From DASZQY01 sp036511595 (GTDB taxonomy: Bacteria; Pseudomonadota; Alphaproteobacteria; Rhizobiales; Kaistiaceae), in the NCBI GenBank assembly GCA_036511595.1, contig DATCBY010000065.1:22197-86196 (forward strand): a stretch of DNA of 64,000 bases. The letters run 5' to 3'. Below, piece by piece: positions 34,601 through 41,288 of the stretch. The notes under the pieces are model-generated. The model had not been told where the DNA came from. It searched no databases and saw only the letters and a program-made list of their open reading frames with translations. Both the position numbers and the translations under genes were made by a program. Numbering within the stretch: position 1 is the first letter of the stretch; every line of letters starts with the position of its first letter.

Positions 34601-36217
34601 GCGGATGGCGGCCGCCTGCGGCGCCGGATCGAGGAAATTGCCGAGGCGCTCGGCGATTTCGGTCAGCCGCCCGTCCAGTCGCTGCTCGACGGTCTCGATC
34701 GCCGCTACGTGGGCACTGGTGTCGCGCAGGCTTTCGATGCGACCGACGATATCCTCCAGCCGTACTTCCAGGCGTTCCACCGCCGGATCAGCGCGACGTA
34801 TCGATACGGCAGCCTCGATGGCGCGGCCGAGCTCAGCAACTTTCATTTCCAGGCGTTGCACGGCGCGGGGGCTGTCGTCGGCTTCGAGCGCGCTGCGCAA
34901 GGAGGCGACCTCGGCGCTCAGCGCGTCGAGACGATCACGGTCCGGCAGGGTGCGTTTGAGATCGTCGAACTGGACGGCGATACCCTCATGGAGGCCCTCC
35001 AGCGCGCCCTGGCGGGCGCCGCCTTCGATCATGCCGCGCAGGTTTTCGAGATCGCCGCGAATAGTCGTCAGCAAGTCGCGGTCGAGCGGCCGTTCGGCGG
35101 CCAGCGCGTCGATGCGCTGGGCAACATCGAAGACCGCGCCGTGGCCTTCCGCGCCGATGCGGCTGATCGCCGACACCTGCTCGGAAAGGGCGCCAAGGTC
35201 GGTGCGCAATGCCCCCATGGCGGCGGCCAGCGCCTTCTGGTCGCGGCGCATGGCGAGCGTTTCGGCTCGATCGTCGATCGCGCGCTGGTGGACGGAAATC
35301 TCGCGGATTGCCGAGGCGATATCCGCCTCTTTCTTTGGCTTCAGGCGGGCGGCCTCGCTTTGCGCCAGGCGCTCCCCGATCTCGGCAAGACGCTGCTCAA
35401 TGCGTTCGATGTGTTCGACCGTGGCGGCGGGAGGCGCCGGCGGCTGTGGCTGCGCCTCGACCGCCGGGCGGCTGTCGAGGCGGGCGCGGGCGCTGTCGAT
35501 GCGCTCCTCCAGCGTTTGGAGCGCCGCGTCGATGGCGGCGGTCGGCGGAGGTGGTGGCGCCTTGACGGGAGCAGGCGGCGCCGGCCGGATGGCGGGCGCG
35601 GACGGCTCGGCGAGGAGCGTATTGAGACGAGCGCGAATGTCGTCAAGCGTCAATGCACGCGGTGCCTCCGGCGGCGGCTCGGCAATGCGCTGCTGCATGG
35701 CGGCGATGCGCCGGTCGAGTTCGCTGATGGCCTCGCTCACCCGTGCGGTGTCGGCTGCGCGGGGCGGCGGCGCCGCCGCGCGTCCGCGCAATCCCTCGAC
35801 CATCGAGCGCGCCTGTTCGTCCGCATTGTCGACCTCGCGCGCGAGATCCCTGACCATGGTCGTGACCTCCTGAAAAAGCCGGGGCCGTTCGCTGGCTCCG
35901 CGCGGAGCGCTGCTGAGACGGGCGACGGATCGTTCAATGGCGTCGAGACGGCGCGGCAGGGCGGAAATCGCGGCGCGCGAGGTTTCGCTCATGGCCGCAA
36001 TACGGCCCGTGAGCGCCTGCATTGAGCGGGCGAGGTCGCCGGCGGCGGCCTCTTCGTCGGATTTCTGCTGCTCGGGCGCGGGATCGGCGTATTTGTCGCC
36101 GAGCACCTGCTTCAGCCATTCGGCCACCGGCACCCCCGAGAGGCGAGCCGCCTCGAGGATGGCATCGCGCGTTTCCGCATCGACGCCCTTCAAATTCCAC
36201 GGCAACCCCGATTTCAT
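31688..36217 (-). CDS. podJ: PodJ-like polar localisation protein with Sel1 repeats and peptidoglycan-binding domain
   Basis: A 1509-residue bitopic protein. It begins MKSGLPWNLKGVDAETRD..., the PodJ/alphaproteobacterial signature. Residues ~60-1000 are a long coiled coil with Leu/Ile heptads and Arg/Glu, including ~36-residue repeats (EQRLDxRLTEIxERL) and four 24-residue repeats at 33839-34126. A membrane segment near 1083-1103 (LLLAAAAIVLAIGAMQLYG) follows. Then come a Pro/Ala linker, Sel1-like repeats (~1225-1385) and a C-terminal peptidoglycan_binding_1 domain (~1440-1505). In Caulobacter and Agrobacterium PodJ marks a cell pole and recruits polar factors. Start ATG 36217 is chosen because upstream codons lack homology. 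The size is large compared with Caulobacter PodJ (about 970). Confidence 0.88.
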   Translation of the reverse strand: MKSGLPWNLKGVDAETRDAILEAARLSGVPVAEWLKQVLGDKYADPAPEQQKSDEEAAAGDLARSMQALTGRIAAMSETSRAAISALPRRLDAIERSVARLSSAPRGASERPRLFQEVTTMVRDLAREVDNADEQARSMVEGLRGRAAAPPPRAADTARVSEAISELDRRIAAMQQRIAEPPPEAPRALTLDDIRARLNTLLAEPSAPAIRPAPPAPVKAPPPPPTAAIDAALQTLEERIDSARARLDSRPAVEAQPQPPAPPAATVEHIERIEQRLAEIGERLAQSEAARLKPKKEADIASAIREISVHQRAIDDRAETLAMRRDQKALAAAMGALRTDLGALSEQVSAISRIGAEGHGAVFDVAQRIDALAAERPLDRDLLTTIRGDLENLRGMIEGGARQGALEGLHEGIAVQFDDLKRTLPDRDRLDALSAEVASLRSALEADDSPRAVQRLEMKVAELGRAIEAAVSIRRADPAVERLEVRLEDIVGRIESLRDTSAHVAAIETVEQRLDGRLTEIAERLGNFLDPAPQAAAIRTAEQRLDERLTEITERLRNFDPAPQAAVLRVIGQRLDGQLNDIAGRLNGLIETAPQTIDMEAAQQRFQDSIEQIADRLGGAVEEATRPQAAALETVQRTLEGRLEEIVGRLGGLSDNSQERAAIEHVHERLQAITERIDRLNASQKEPSVALDVIKAEIGALRKDVAGTQVPPSQIAAIRSEIGALRTEVAGNHVPVTEIEGIRRQIGALRKEVTGNQILPTEIEGMRRQIGTMREEIAGSKVPLSEIAAIRRDLGTLRDQVTSHEPVLAPLPNTEHLEAQIRDLAAQLETVAGARDDGPALATLEAQIARLAGELEQNKPQISALHQVEETLDRVQAALADTAQESIATARAEARKAVSELSEMVAGNDTDADLIRGLMRDLDGLKTATGSTQDTQDTTRARLESVSEAMNQVVERLSRLESDVTQRAVSPAPPEPVSTPTHGELDRAWGVALRGQAVDAAPEPVAMAPTAAFVPAMPVVQIDQKAAARRADFIAAARRAAQAVASEAASLQGPADAAAKAGDGEERKPGAFARISQAIRSRKRPLLLAAAAIVLAIGAMQLYGKFAPAIEHVAAGISARPAVVVAADAPKTVRQILDATAPASPPAAATEALIPPSANPTPQVTFAQPDAAAAPLAGVSPAPEATGFSGASTAAADPAAPVMLASADAKADAGVQGTSTPATVGGLDPALGPPKLLAAANAGDPGAEFEIAARYAEGAHVPADLSKAAVWYAKAADGGIAVAQYRLASLYERGQGVTKDLTTAVNWYQRASDQGNINAMHNLAVLLSEGVDGVPDHDKALQWFIAAGNYGVRDSQYNLGVIYARGLGATQDLVESYKWFAIAASQGDTDASARRDEVAKAMSPADLAKARASVSAWHAKAPLVEANAVAAPKGNWDDGAPSISVADQQALVAKIQTLLADAGYDPGPADGKIGQKTVDAVKAYQQKAGVPVTGRIDKTLVASLSENQT
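33839..34126 (-). repeat. Four tandem 72-bp units encoding 24-residue coiled-coil repeats
   Basis: Within the podJ-like gene four consecutive 24-residue units occur with no gaps. The consensus opens IGALRKEVAG, then a variable 4-5 residues, then TEIEGIRRQ/SQIAAIRSE. The first unit starts at 34126 on the minus strand. 24 residues are not an integral number of heptads, so each unit shifts the coiled-coil register, and the embedded Gly and Pro would interrupt the helix. A fifth, partial unit (LGTLRDQVT) follows. Confidence 0.85.
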
Positions 36218-36723
36218 CGCCAGCACCCCTAGCCGCGCATCCGCCGGGCGGCGGTGTTTGCCTGCGGTGCCATCCAGAATCGGGCTCCGCGCGCGGTATC
36301 GGGCTAAGAGTCGGGCCAACATGGTAAATAAGGCGTTAACCGGAAGGCGGCTCGCCAAAGTTTTGGTAACGAGGCTTAACAATCTGTTCGCCGGGACGCC
36401 TTCGGGAACGGCGGAAATCCGCCATAGCGCGCCCTGCTGACGCTGCGACCGCGCGGCCGCGTGTGTCACGGTGGGACGCCGCGGGTCGGGCCCCGCGATT
36501 TCGGTGTCTGCGCCGCCTATCCTGACAACGATTCGCTTTCATCGACCGTTGCCTCGCCGGCTCGCGCGGATATTTGGGCGTTGGATAATGTGAAAAACGA
36601 GGTGGCAAGGGGTTTACACGGGCGGAGAGGGGGAATAAACCGGACAGGTATTTATTCCTGTCCCCGCAGCTCGCGCGTGCTTCGCTTGTCGACGCAAGGG
36701 CAGGGTCGGCACGGAGGGGCCTG
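36218..36723. other. Divergent intergenic region, podJ-like / S24 regulator
   Basis: About 506 bp between two divergent genes without a convincing ORF. Toward podJ there are two GANTC sites (GAATC 36277-36281 and GAGTC 36308-36312), 61 and 92 bp before its start. Toward the regulator there are overlapping inverted repeats at 36632-36663 and a GGAGGGG ribosome site at 36713-36719. Several A/T-rich patches (around 36320-36380 and 36590) could hold promoters. Confidence 0.45.
36632..36663. promoter_or_regulatory. Overlapping inverted repeats upstream of the S24 regulator
   Basis: GGAATAAA (36632-36639) is complementary to TTTATTCC (36651-36658), and GGACAGG (36642-36648) is complementary to CCTGTCC (36657-36663). 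The two pairings share bases and cannot form together. The element lies 61 bp upstream of the GTG start of an HTH-S24 protein, a suitable spot for an operator or for a two-state leader RNA. Confidence 0.5.
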
Positions 36724-37368
36724 GTGCTGTCCCATGGGCGTATCTGGTCGGCGATCGATCGCCTTGCCGCGCGGAACGAGCTGACCGCATCGGGGCTCGC
36801 GCGGCGCGCCGGTCTCGATCCGACCACCTTCAACAAATCGAAACGGGCTTCGGCCGATGGACGGCTGCGCTGGCCATCGACGGAGAGCATCGCGAAAATT
36901 CTGGATGCCACGCGCACCGAAATTGGCATGTTCCTTGGTCTTGCCGAAGCGCGCGCGCCGCGCGCCGCGCGCCGTTCCTCCCGCGAGGTCCCGTTGCTCG
37001 GCATGGCCGAGGCCGGCGCCGGAGGCTTCTTCGACGATGATGGCTTTCCTTCCGGGCATGGGTGGGATCAGGTCCAGCTCCCGGTCGCCGAGGCCGGCGA
37101 GAATGTTTTTGCGCTTGAGGTCAGCGGCGACTCCATGTTGCCGCTCTATCGCAAGGGCGACCGGCTGATCGTGGCGCGCGACGTTCCCTTCCGGCGTGGC
37201 GATCGGGTCGTTGTGCGCACTGCCGACGGCGAGGTGATGGCGAAGATTCTGCAGAGGAAGACCACCCGCCTGCTAGAACTCGGCTCGCTCAATCCGGCGC
37301 ACAAGCCGCGCACGCTGGCGCTGAAGGACGTCGACTGGATCGCGCGGATCGTCTGGGCGAGTCAGTGA
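36724..37368 (+). CDS. HTH transcriptional regulator with S24 (LexA/CI-like) C-terminal domain
   Basis: A 214-residue repressor-like protein. The N-terminal helix-turn-helix (about 1-75) has the signature LARRAGLDPTTFNKSKR; the C-terminal half is an S24 peptidase-like fold with the Ser in SGDSMLPLYRKGDRLI (near 138-153) and the Lys in GEVMAKIL, so the Ser/Lys dyad of LexA-type autocleavage is present. The family is conserved in Hyphomicrobiales as a chromosomal gene and is not a sign of prophage. The start is GTG 36724. Its stop overlaps the next gene by GTGA. Confidence 0.87.
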   Translation: MLSHGRIWSAIDRLAARNELTASGLARRAGLDPTTFNKSKRASADGRLRWPSTESIAKILDATRTEIGMFLGLAEARAPRAARRSSREVPLLGMAEAGAGGFFDDDGFPSGHGWDQVQLPVAEAGENVFALEVSGDSMLPLYRKGDRLIVARDVPFRRGDRVVVRTADGEVMAKILQRKTTRLLELGSLNPAHKPRTLALKDVDWIARIVWASQ

Positions 37369-37973
37369 AGGCGTCGGCGGCCGGATTGGCGATCGCCGCG
37401 GCTATCGCCCTTGCCGCCGCGAGCGCAGGTGCCGCGGAGATCGTCCGGCCGGCCGACCGCGACGTCAGTCCGCCCGGCGTCATGCCACTGCCCACCGGCG
37501 CCGGGCCGCTCCTCCGCGAACCCGTGCCGCCGCGGCCGCCCGATCCGGCGCGCTGGCGCCGCTACTTCATGCCGCAGACTTCCGATGCCGCTACGTTCAA
37601 AGTCAACGACATGACCATCCATGTCGCCGGCGTTGCGGCGCTGGCGGCGGACCAGGCCTGCGCCGCGACCGACAGCGGCGCCTGGCCGTGCGGGCAGTCG
37701 GCGCTCTACGCACTGCGACGGTTTCTCCACGGCCGCGCGGTCGAATGCTTCTTTCCCTACGCCGACGGCGTCACCGACGTGACCGCGCCGTGCCGCGTCG
37801 GCCGCGTCGATCTTGGGCTGTGGCTGCTGCGGAACGGCTGGGCGCGGCCGGACGAGCTGGCAACCGATGCCTACCGCGCCGCTGCCAACGCGGCGCGCTG
37901 CGCCAGGCTTGGCGTATGGCGCGAAGAGACTCCGTCCACGGATTGTCCGGCGCCCGGGCAGACAAAAAGCTAG
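37365..37973 (+). CDS. Secreted thermonuclease-fold (SNase-like) protein, probably inactive
   Basis: A 202-residue protein with a signal peptide (MKASAAGLAIAAAIALAAA) and a staphylococcal-nuclease-like OB fold (about 75-190), ending with the RLGVWR motif of the family. The catalytic Arg of TFRLxxVDxPE-type sequences is replaced (MTIHVAGVAAL), and the catalytic Glu is missing as well, so nuclease activity is doubtful. Extra Cys residues (CAAT, WPCG, ECFF, APCR, ARCAR) could form disulfides in the periplasm. The GTG start overlaps the regulator stop, implying coupling. Converges on lysK with a 4-bp overlap. Confidence 0.78.
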   Translation: MKASAAGLAIAAAIALAAASAGAAEIVRPADRDVSPPGVMPLPTGAGPLLREPVPPRPPDPARWRRYFMPQTSDAATFKVNDMTIHVAGVAALAADQACAATDSGAWPCGQSALYALRRFLHGRAVECFFPYADGVTDVTAPCRVGRVDLGLWLLRNGWARPDELATDAYRAAANAARCARLGVWREETPSTDCPAPGQTKS

Positions 37974-39640
37974 GCGACCAGCTCCCCGGCGAGAGCGCGT
38001 GCGATGAGCGCGCGCGTTTCGGATACGCCGTAGATCGCCACGAACGAGCCGAAACGGGGCCCGCGCTCCTGTCCGAGCAGAATCTCGTAAAGCGTCGAGA
38101 ACCACGCCACCGATACGCCCGGACCTCCCGTCGGCCCCTTCCGTTTGCTGTCCTGATAGCGCGCGAGCGGGCGGGCAACATCGAGGATCGCCGTCTGGAT
38201 CGTCTCGGGATCGGCGTCGGCGGCAAGGGCGGCAAGCCGGCCGTCGAGGGCGGCAAGCGCGGCGCGCTCGATCTCGTCGGGCGCCCGGAACACTTTCTTC
38301 GGCAGGACAAAGTCGTTGTAGTAGCGCACGGCATAGCCGACCAGCTCGTCAAGCTTCGGGTGCGTCGCCGGCGTCACGCCATCGATATGCCGCTGGATGA
38401 AGCCCCACAGCACCGTCTTTTCGTGGGTGTTCGACGCGCTGGCGAGATTGAGGAGCATGGTGAAGGTCACCGGCATGTCGATCGTCGGCGGCCGGCCGGC
38501 GTGAATGTGCCAGACAGGATTGCCGAGCTTGTGCTCATCGCTCTGCGCAGCGTAGCGCGCCAGGAAATCGAAATACTCGTCGACCGCCTTCGGGATGACG
38601 TCGAAATAGAGCTTCTTCGCCGCGCGCGGCCGTTGAAACATGTAGAGCGACAGGCTCTCGGGCGCCGCATAGGTCAGCCACTCGTCGATCGTGAGGCCGT
38701 TACCCTTCGACTTGGAAATCTTCTGACCGTTCTCATCGAGGAAGAGTTCGTAGTTGAAGCCCTCCGGCGGCTCGCTGCCCAGCGCGGCGCAAATGCGCGT
38801 CGACAGTTTGACCGAGTCGATCAGGTCCTTGCCCGACATCTCGTAGTCGATGCCAAGCGCCGCCCAGCGCATCGCCCAGTCCGCCTTCCACTGGCACTTG
38901 ACCGCGCCCCCGGTGACCGGAACCTCGGTGACCGCGTCGCCATTGTGCGGATCGCGGAAGACGATGGTGCCGGCGCCGACGTGGCGCTCCAGGATCGGCA
39001 CCTGCAGCACCGCGCCGCTTTTCGGCGAGATCGGCAGGAACGGCGCGTACGACTGCTGCCGTTCCTCGCGCAAGGACGGCAGCATGATCGCCATCACCTC
39101 GTCGTAGAGGGCGAGCATCCTGAGCAGCATCGCGTCGAAACGGCCCGACTTGTAGGTCTCGGTGGCGCTAAGGAATTCGTACGCGAAACCGAAGCGATCG
39201 AGGAATTTGCGCAGCCGCGCGTTGTTGCCGCCGCCGAAGCTCGCGTATTCGCCGAACGGGTCGGGCACCTTGGTCAGCGGCTGGCCAAGGTAGGCGCGCA
39301 TCGCCTCCTGGTTGGGGACGTTGCCCGGCACCTTGCGCAAGCCGTCCATGTCGTCGGAGAAGCAGATGAGGCGTGTCGGAATGCTGTCTTCGGTGAGCAG
39401 CCGGAAGGCGGTGCGCACCATCGTGGTGCGCGCCACTTCGCCGAACGTGCCGATGTGCGGCAGGCCGGACGGTCCGTAGCCGGTCTCGAAGATGATCGCG
39501 CCGCCCACCGGCGGCGGGCCGCGCCGCCTGATACGCTCGACGATCTTCTGCGCCTCCTCGAACGGCCACGCTTTCGAACGCCCGGCTGCTGCGACGAGAG
39601 CCGGCGACAGGTCGAGAGGTGGGAGCGCGGCTTCAGGCAA
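37970..39640 (-). CDS. lysK: Class I lysyl-tRNA synthetase
   Basis: Charges tRNA-Lys; the archaeal-type class I enzyme replaces class II LysRS in most Alphaproteobacteria. The 556-residue protein has the class I signatures PHIGTFGE (61-68, HIGH) and KISKSKG (307-313, KMSKS), a Rossmann domain with the lysine pocket between them, and a C-terminal alpha-helical cage. It starts at ATG 39640 and ends in a 4-bp convergent overlap with the nuclease-fold gene. Full length, no damage. Confidence 0.97.
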   Translation of the reverse strand: MPEAALPPLDLSPALVAAAGRSKAWPFEEAQKIVERIRRRGPPPVGGAIIFETGYGPSGLPHIGTFGEVARTTMVRTAFRLLTEDSIPTRLICFSDDMDGLRKVPGNVPNQEAMRAYLGQPLTKVPDPFGEYASFGGGNNARLRKFLDRFGFAYEFLSATETYKSGRFDAMLLRMLALYDEVMAIMLPSLREERQQSYAPFLPISPKSGAVLQVPILERHVGAGTIVFRDPHNGDAVTEVPVTGGAVKCQWKADWAMRWAALGIDYEMSGKDLIDSVKLSTRICAALGSEPPEGFNYELFLDENGQKISKSKGNGLTIDEWLTYAAPESLSLYMFQRPRAAKKLYFDVIPKAVDEYFDFLARYAAQSDEHKLGNPVWHIHAGRPPTIDMPVTFTMLLNLASASNTHEKTVLWGFIQRHIDGVTPATHPKLDELVGYAVRYYNDFVLPKKVFRAPDEIERAALAALDGRLAALAADADPETIQTAILDVARPLARYQDSKRKGPTGGPGVSVAWFSTLYEILLGQERGPRFGSFVAIYGVSETRALIARALAGELVA

Positions 39641-39794
39641 GACAGGAAATCCCAGGGAGAGGCGGAGCGAACCTATGAAGGTGGCACCCCTCCGTCAACG
39701 GTATGCCGGCGGCCTTCGTTCCCGGCCGCTGCTTGCGATATGATCGGGTAGATTCTAGGGTCGCCGCCGATTTCCCAGCGAGGCACGAGGATCG

Positions 39795-40217
39795 ATGAAC
39801 CAGATGGCGCGACCCATTTCCCATCACGAAGCGCTGATCTACGCCATGGTGACGCTGTCGGCGGCGGACCGCGCCATGACCGACCAGGAACTCCTGAAGA
39901 TCGGCGATATCGTCCGCACGATGCCGATCTTCCGGGACTTCGATCAGGATCGGATCGTCGATATCGCCTCAGCGTGCGGGGTGCTGCTCCGCGACGAGGA
40001 TGGCCTCGACAACATGCTGGCGATCATTAAGGCGGCGCTGCCGCCGCGTCTCTACGAGACGCTCTACGCCTGCGCCGTCGAAGTCGCCGCCGCCGACCTG
40101 CACGTCGAGCAGGAGGAACTCGTTTTCCTGCAGATGCTGCGCGACGAACTCGAGATCGATGACCTCATCGTCGCCGCGATCGAGCGCAGCGCCCGCGTCC
40201 GCTATCGGGTGAAGTAA
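39795..40217 (+). CDS. TerB-like tellurite-resistance-domain protein
   Basis: A 140-residue all-helical cytoplasmic protein of the TerB/DjlA N-domain family. The family motifs are ALIYAMVTLSAADRAMTDQE near the N terminus and VEVAAADLHVEQEELVFLQML near residue 95, with the paired acidic D/E clusters thought to bind metal. Function in this lineage is not known; tellurite resistance should not be assumed. The start is ATG 39795 (MNQMARPIS); the Met at 39804 is an alternative. Divergent from lysK. Confidence 0.85.
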   Translation: MNQMARPISHHEALIYAMVTLSAADRAMTDQELLKIGDIVRTMPIFRDFDQDRIVDIASACGVLLRDEDGLDNMLAIIKAALPPRLYETLYACAVEVAAADLHVEQEELVFLQMLRDELEIDDLIVAAIERSARVRYRVK

Positions 40218-40253
40218 CGCGGCAGCGGCCGTGGCCGGAGCCAGAATACAGCC

Positions 40254-41168
40254 TCAGAAAAAGCCGACGGGGAAGTATCGGAGGTAAAGCTCCGCGTAGA
40301 CACCCTTTTCGTACAGCGACTGCATCGCCGCATCGATCGCGCGCTTGGTGACGGTCTGCCCCTTGGCGATTGCGATGGCATAGCCTTGGCCGAAGAAGCG
40401 GGATTCGAGAAACGGTCCGCCGGCGAAGACGCAACATCCCGCCGAAGCCTGGCTCTGCAGCCAGAAGGAGAGTTGCATGCCGTCGCCGAAATGGGCGTCG
40501 ACCTCGCCCTTGGCTAGCGCCGCGCGCGCGGCGTCGGGCGTCGGATAGAGCTTGCGCGACACCTCGGGAAACATTGCCGCGAGGTATGCCTCATGCGCCG
40601 TGTGTTCGACGACGCCGAGCGTCTTGCCTTTCAGTCCCGCCGGCGTCGGCACCAGCGCCCCATCGCCGCGTCGTACGACGAACCGGGCGGGTGCGCGCAG
40701 ATACACGTCGGAGAAGTCGAGGCGCGTGCGCGTGTCGGCAGTGATGGCGATGCCGGCAATTGCCGCATCCGCGGTCTTGTCAACGACGCGGTCGGTGAGT
40801 TCGTTCCAGGTGCGTGCCTGGATGGTACACGGGATCGCGAGCTCGGCGCAGATGGCGCGGGCGAGATCGACGTTGAAGCCGGTGAGATGGCCGTCGGCAT
40901 CGAGGAAATTGAACGGCGGAAAATCATCTGTCGTGATGAAGCGGAGCGCCTGCACACTGCCGGGCGCCGGTCGCTCGACGCGGCGGCGGGGATCCCAGAA
41001 ATCGGGGATGACGACCGCGTTGTTGGCCGCGGCGATGCTGGCACTCGCTGATGCCGCCGGCTGCGCCGCGCCCGACCCGACCGCCAGCCAGAAGAGCGTT
41101 GGTGCAACTGTGAATAGGCAACCGGCTGCAACCAGGCCGATTCGGGGCGAAATTCGTCTAGAAAACAT
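40254..41168 (-). CDS. Periplasmic amino-acid-binding protein (SBP family 3)
   Basis: A 304-residue extracytoplasmic solute-binding protein. It has an N-terminal signal/anchor (IGLVAAGCLFTVAPTLFWLAV), an Ala/Ser-rich linker and the family 3 fold: TTDDFPPFNFLDADG, GFNVDLARAICAEL, the DAAIAGIAIT segment and ELYLRYF near the end. The ligand, typically a polar amino acid, cannot be determined. No permease or ATPase gene is adjacent, so it is an orphan in this window or may have a signalling role. It is divergent from the glycosyltransferase. Confidence 0.85.
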   Translation of the reverse strand: MFSRRISPRIGLVAAGCLFTVAPTLFWLAVGSGAAQPAASASASIAAANNAVVIPDFWDPRRRVERPAPGSVQALRFITTDDFPPFNFLDADGHLTGFNVDLARAICAELAIPCTIQARTWNELTDRVVDKTADAAIAGIAITADTRTRLDFSDVYLRAPARFVVRRGDGALVPTPAGLKGKTLGVVEHTAHEAYLAAMFPEVSRKLYPTPDAARAALAKGEVDAHFGDGMQLSFWLQSQASAGCCVFAGGPFLESRFFGQGYAIAIAKGQTVTKRAIDAAMQSLYEKGVYAELYLRYFPVGFF

Positions 41169-41288
41169 GGCCTTCGGAGGTTAAGCGGCGAACTCTCGCC
41201 TTGGTTGCAAGAGAAAAATCAGGCAACACTATAGCCCGAAGGGCAGCGGCGGGGACACGCGTACGAGTGTCGCTGCTCCTCGGGGGGC

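Noticed and set aside
32729..36025. Very long open frame (1098 codons) on the plus strand opposite the podJ-like gene
   Set aside because: It is the antisense shadow of a high-GC coding sequence; composition is Arg/Gly/Ala/Leu-rich with no domain, while the minus strand encodes clear Sel1, coiled-coil and peptidoglycan-binding domains.
36724..37368. Prophage repressor indicating an integrated phage
   Set aside because: No integrase, capsid, lysis or att-like repeats nearby; this HTH-S24 family is a usual chromosomal gene in the order.
39660..39720. GGTGGCACC sequence near lysK resembling a T-box antiterminator motif
   Set aside because: It lies on the strand opposite lysK, no specifier stem or terminator is visible, and T-boxes are rare in Alphaproteobacteria.
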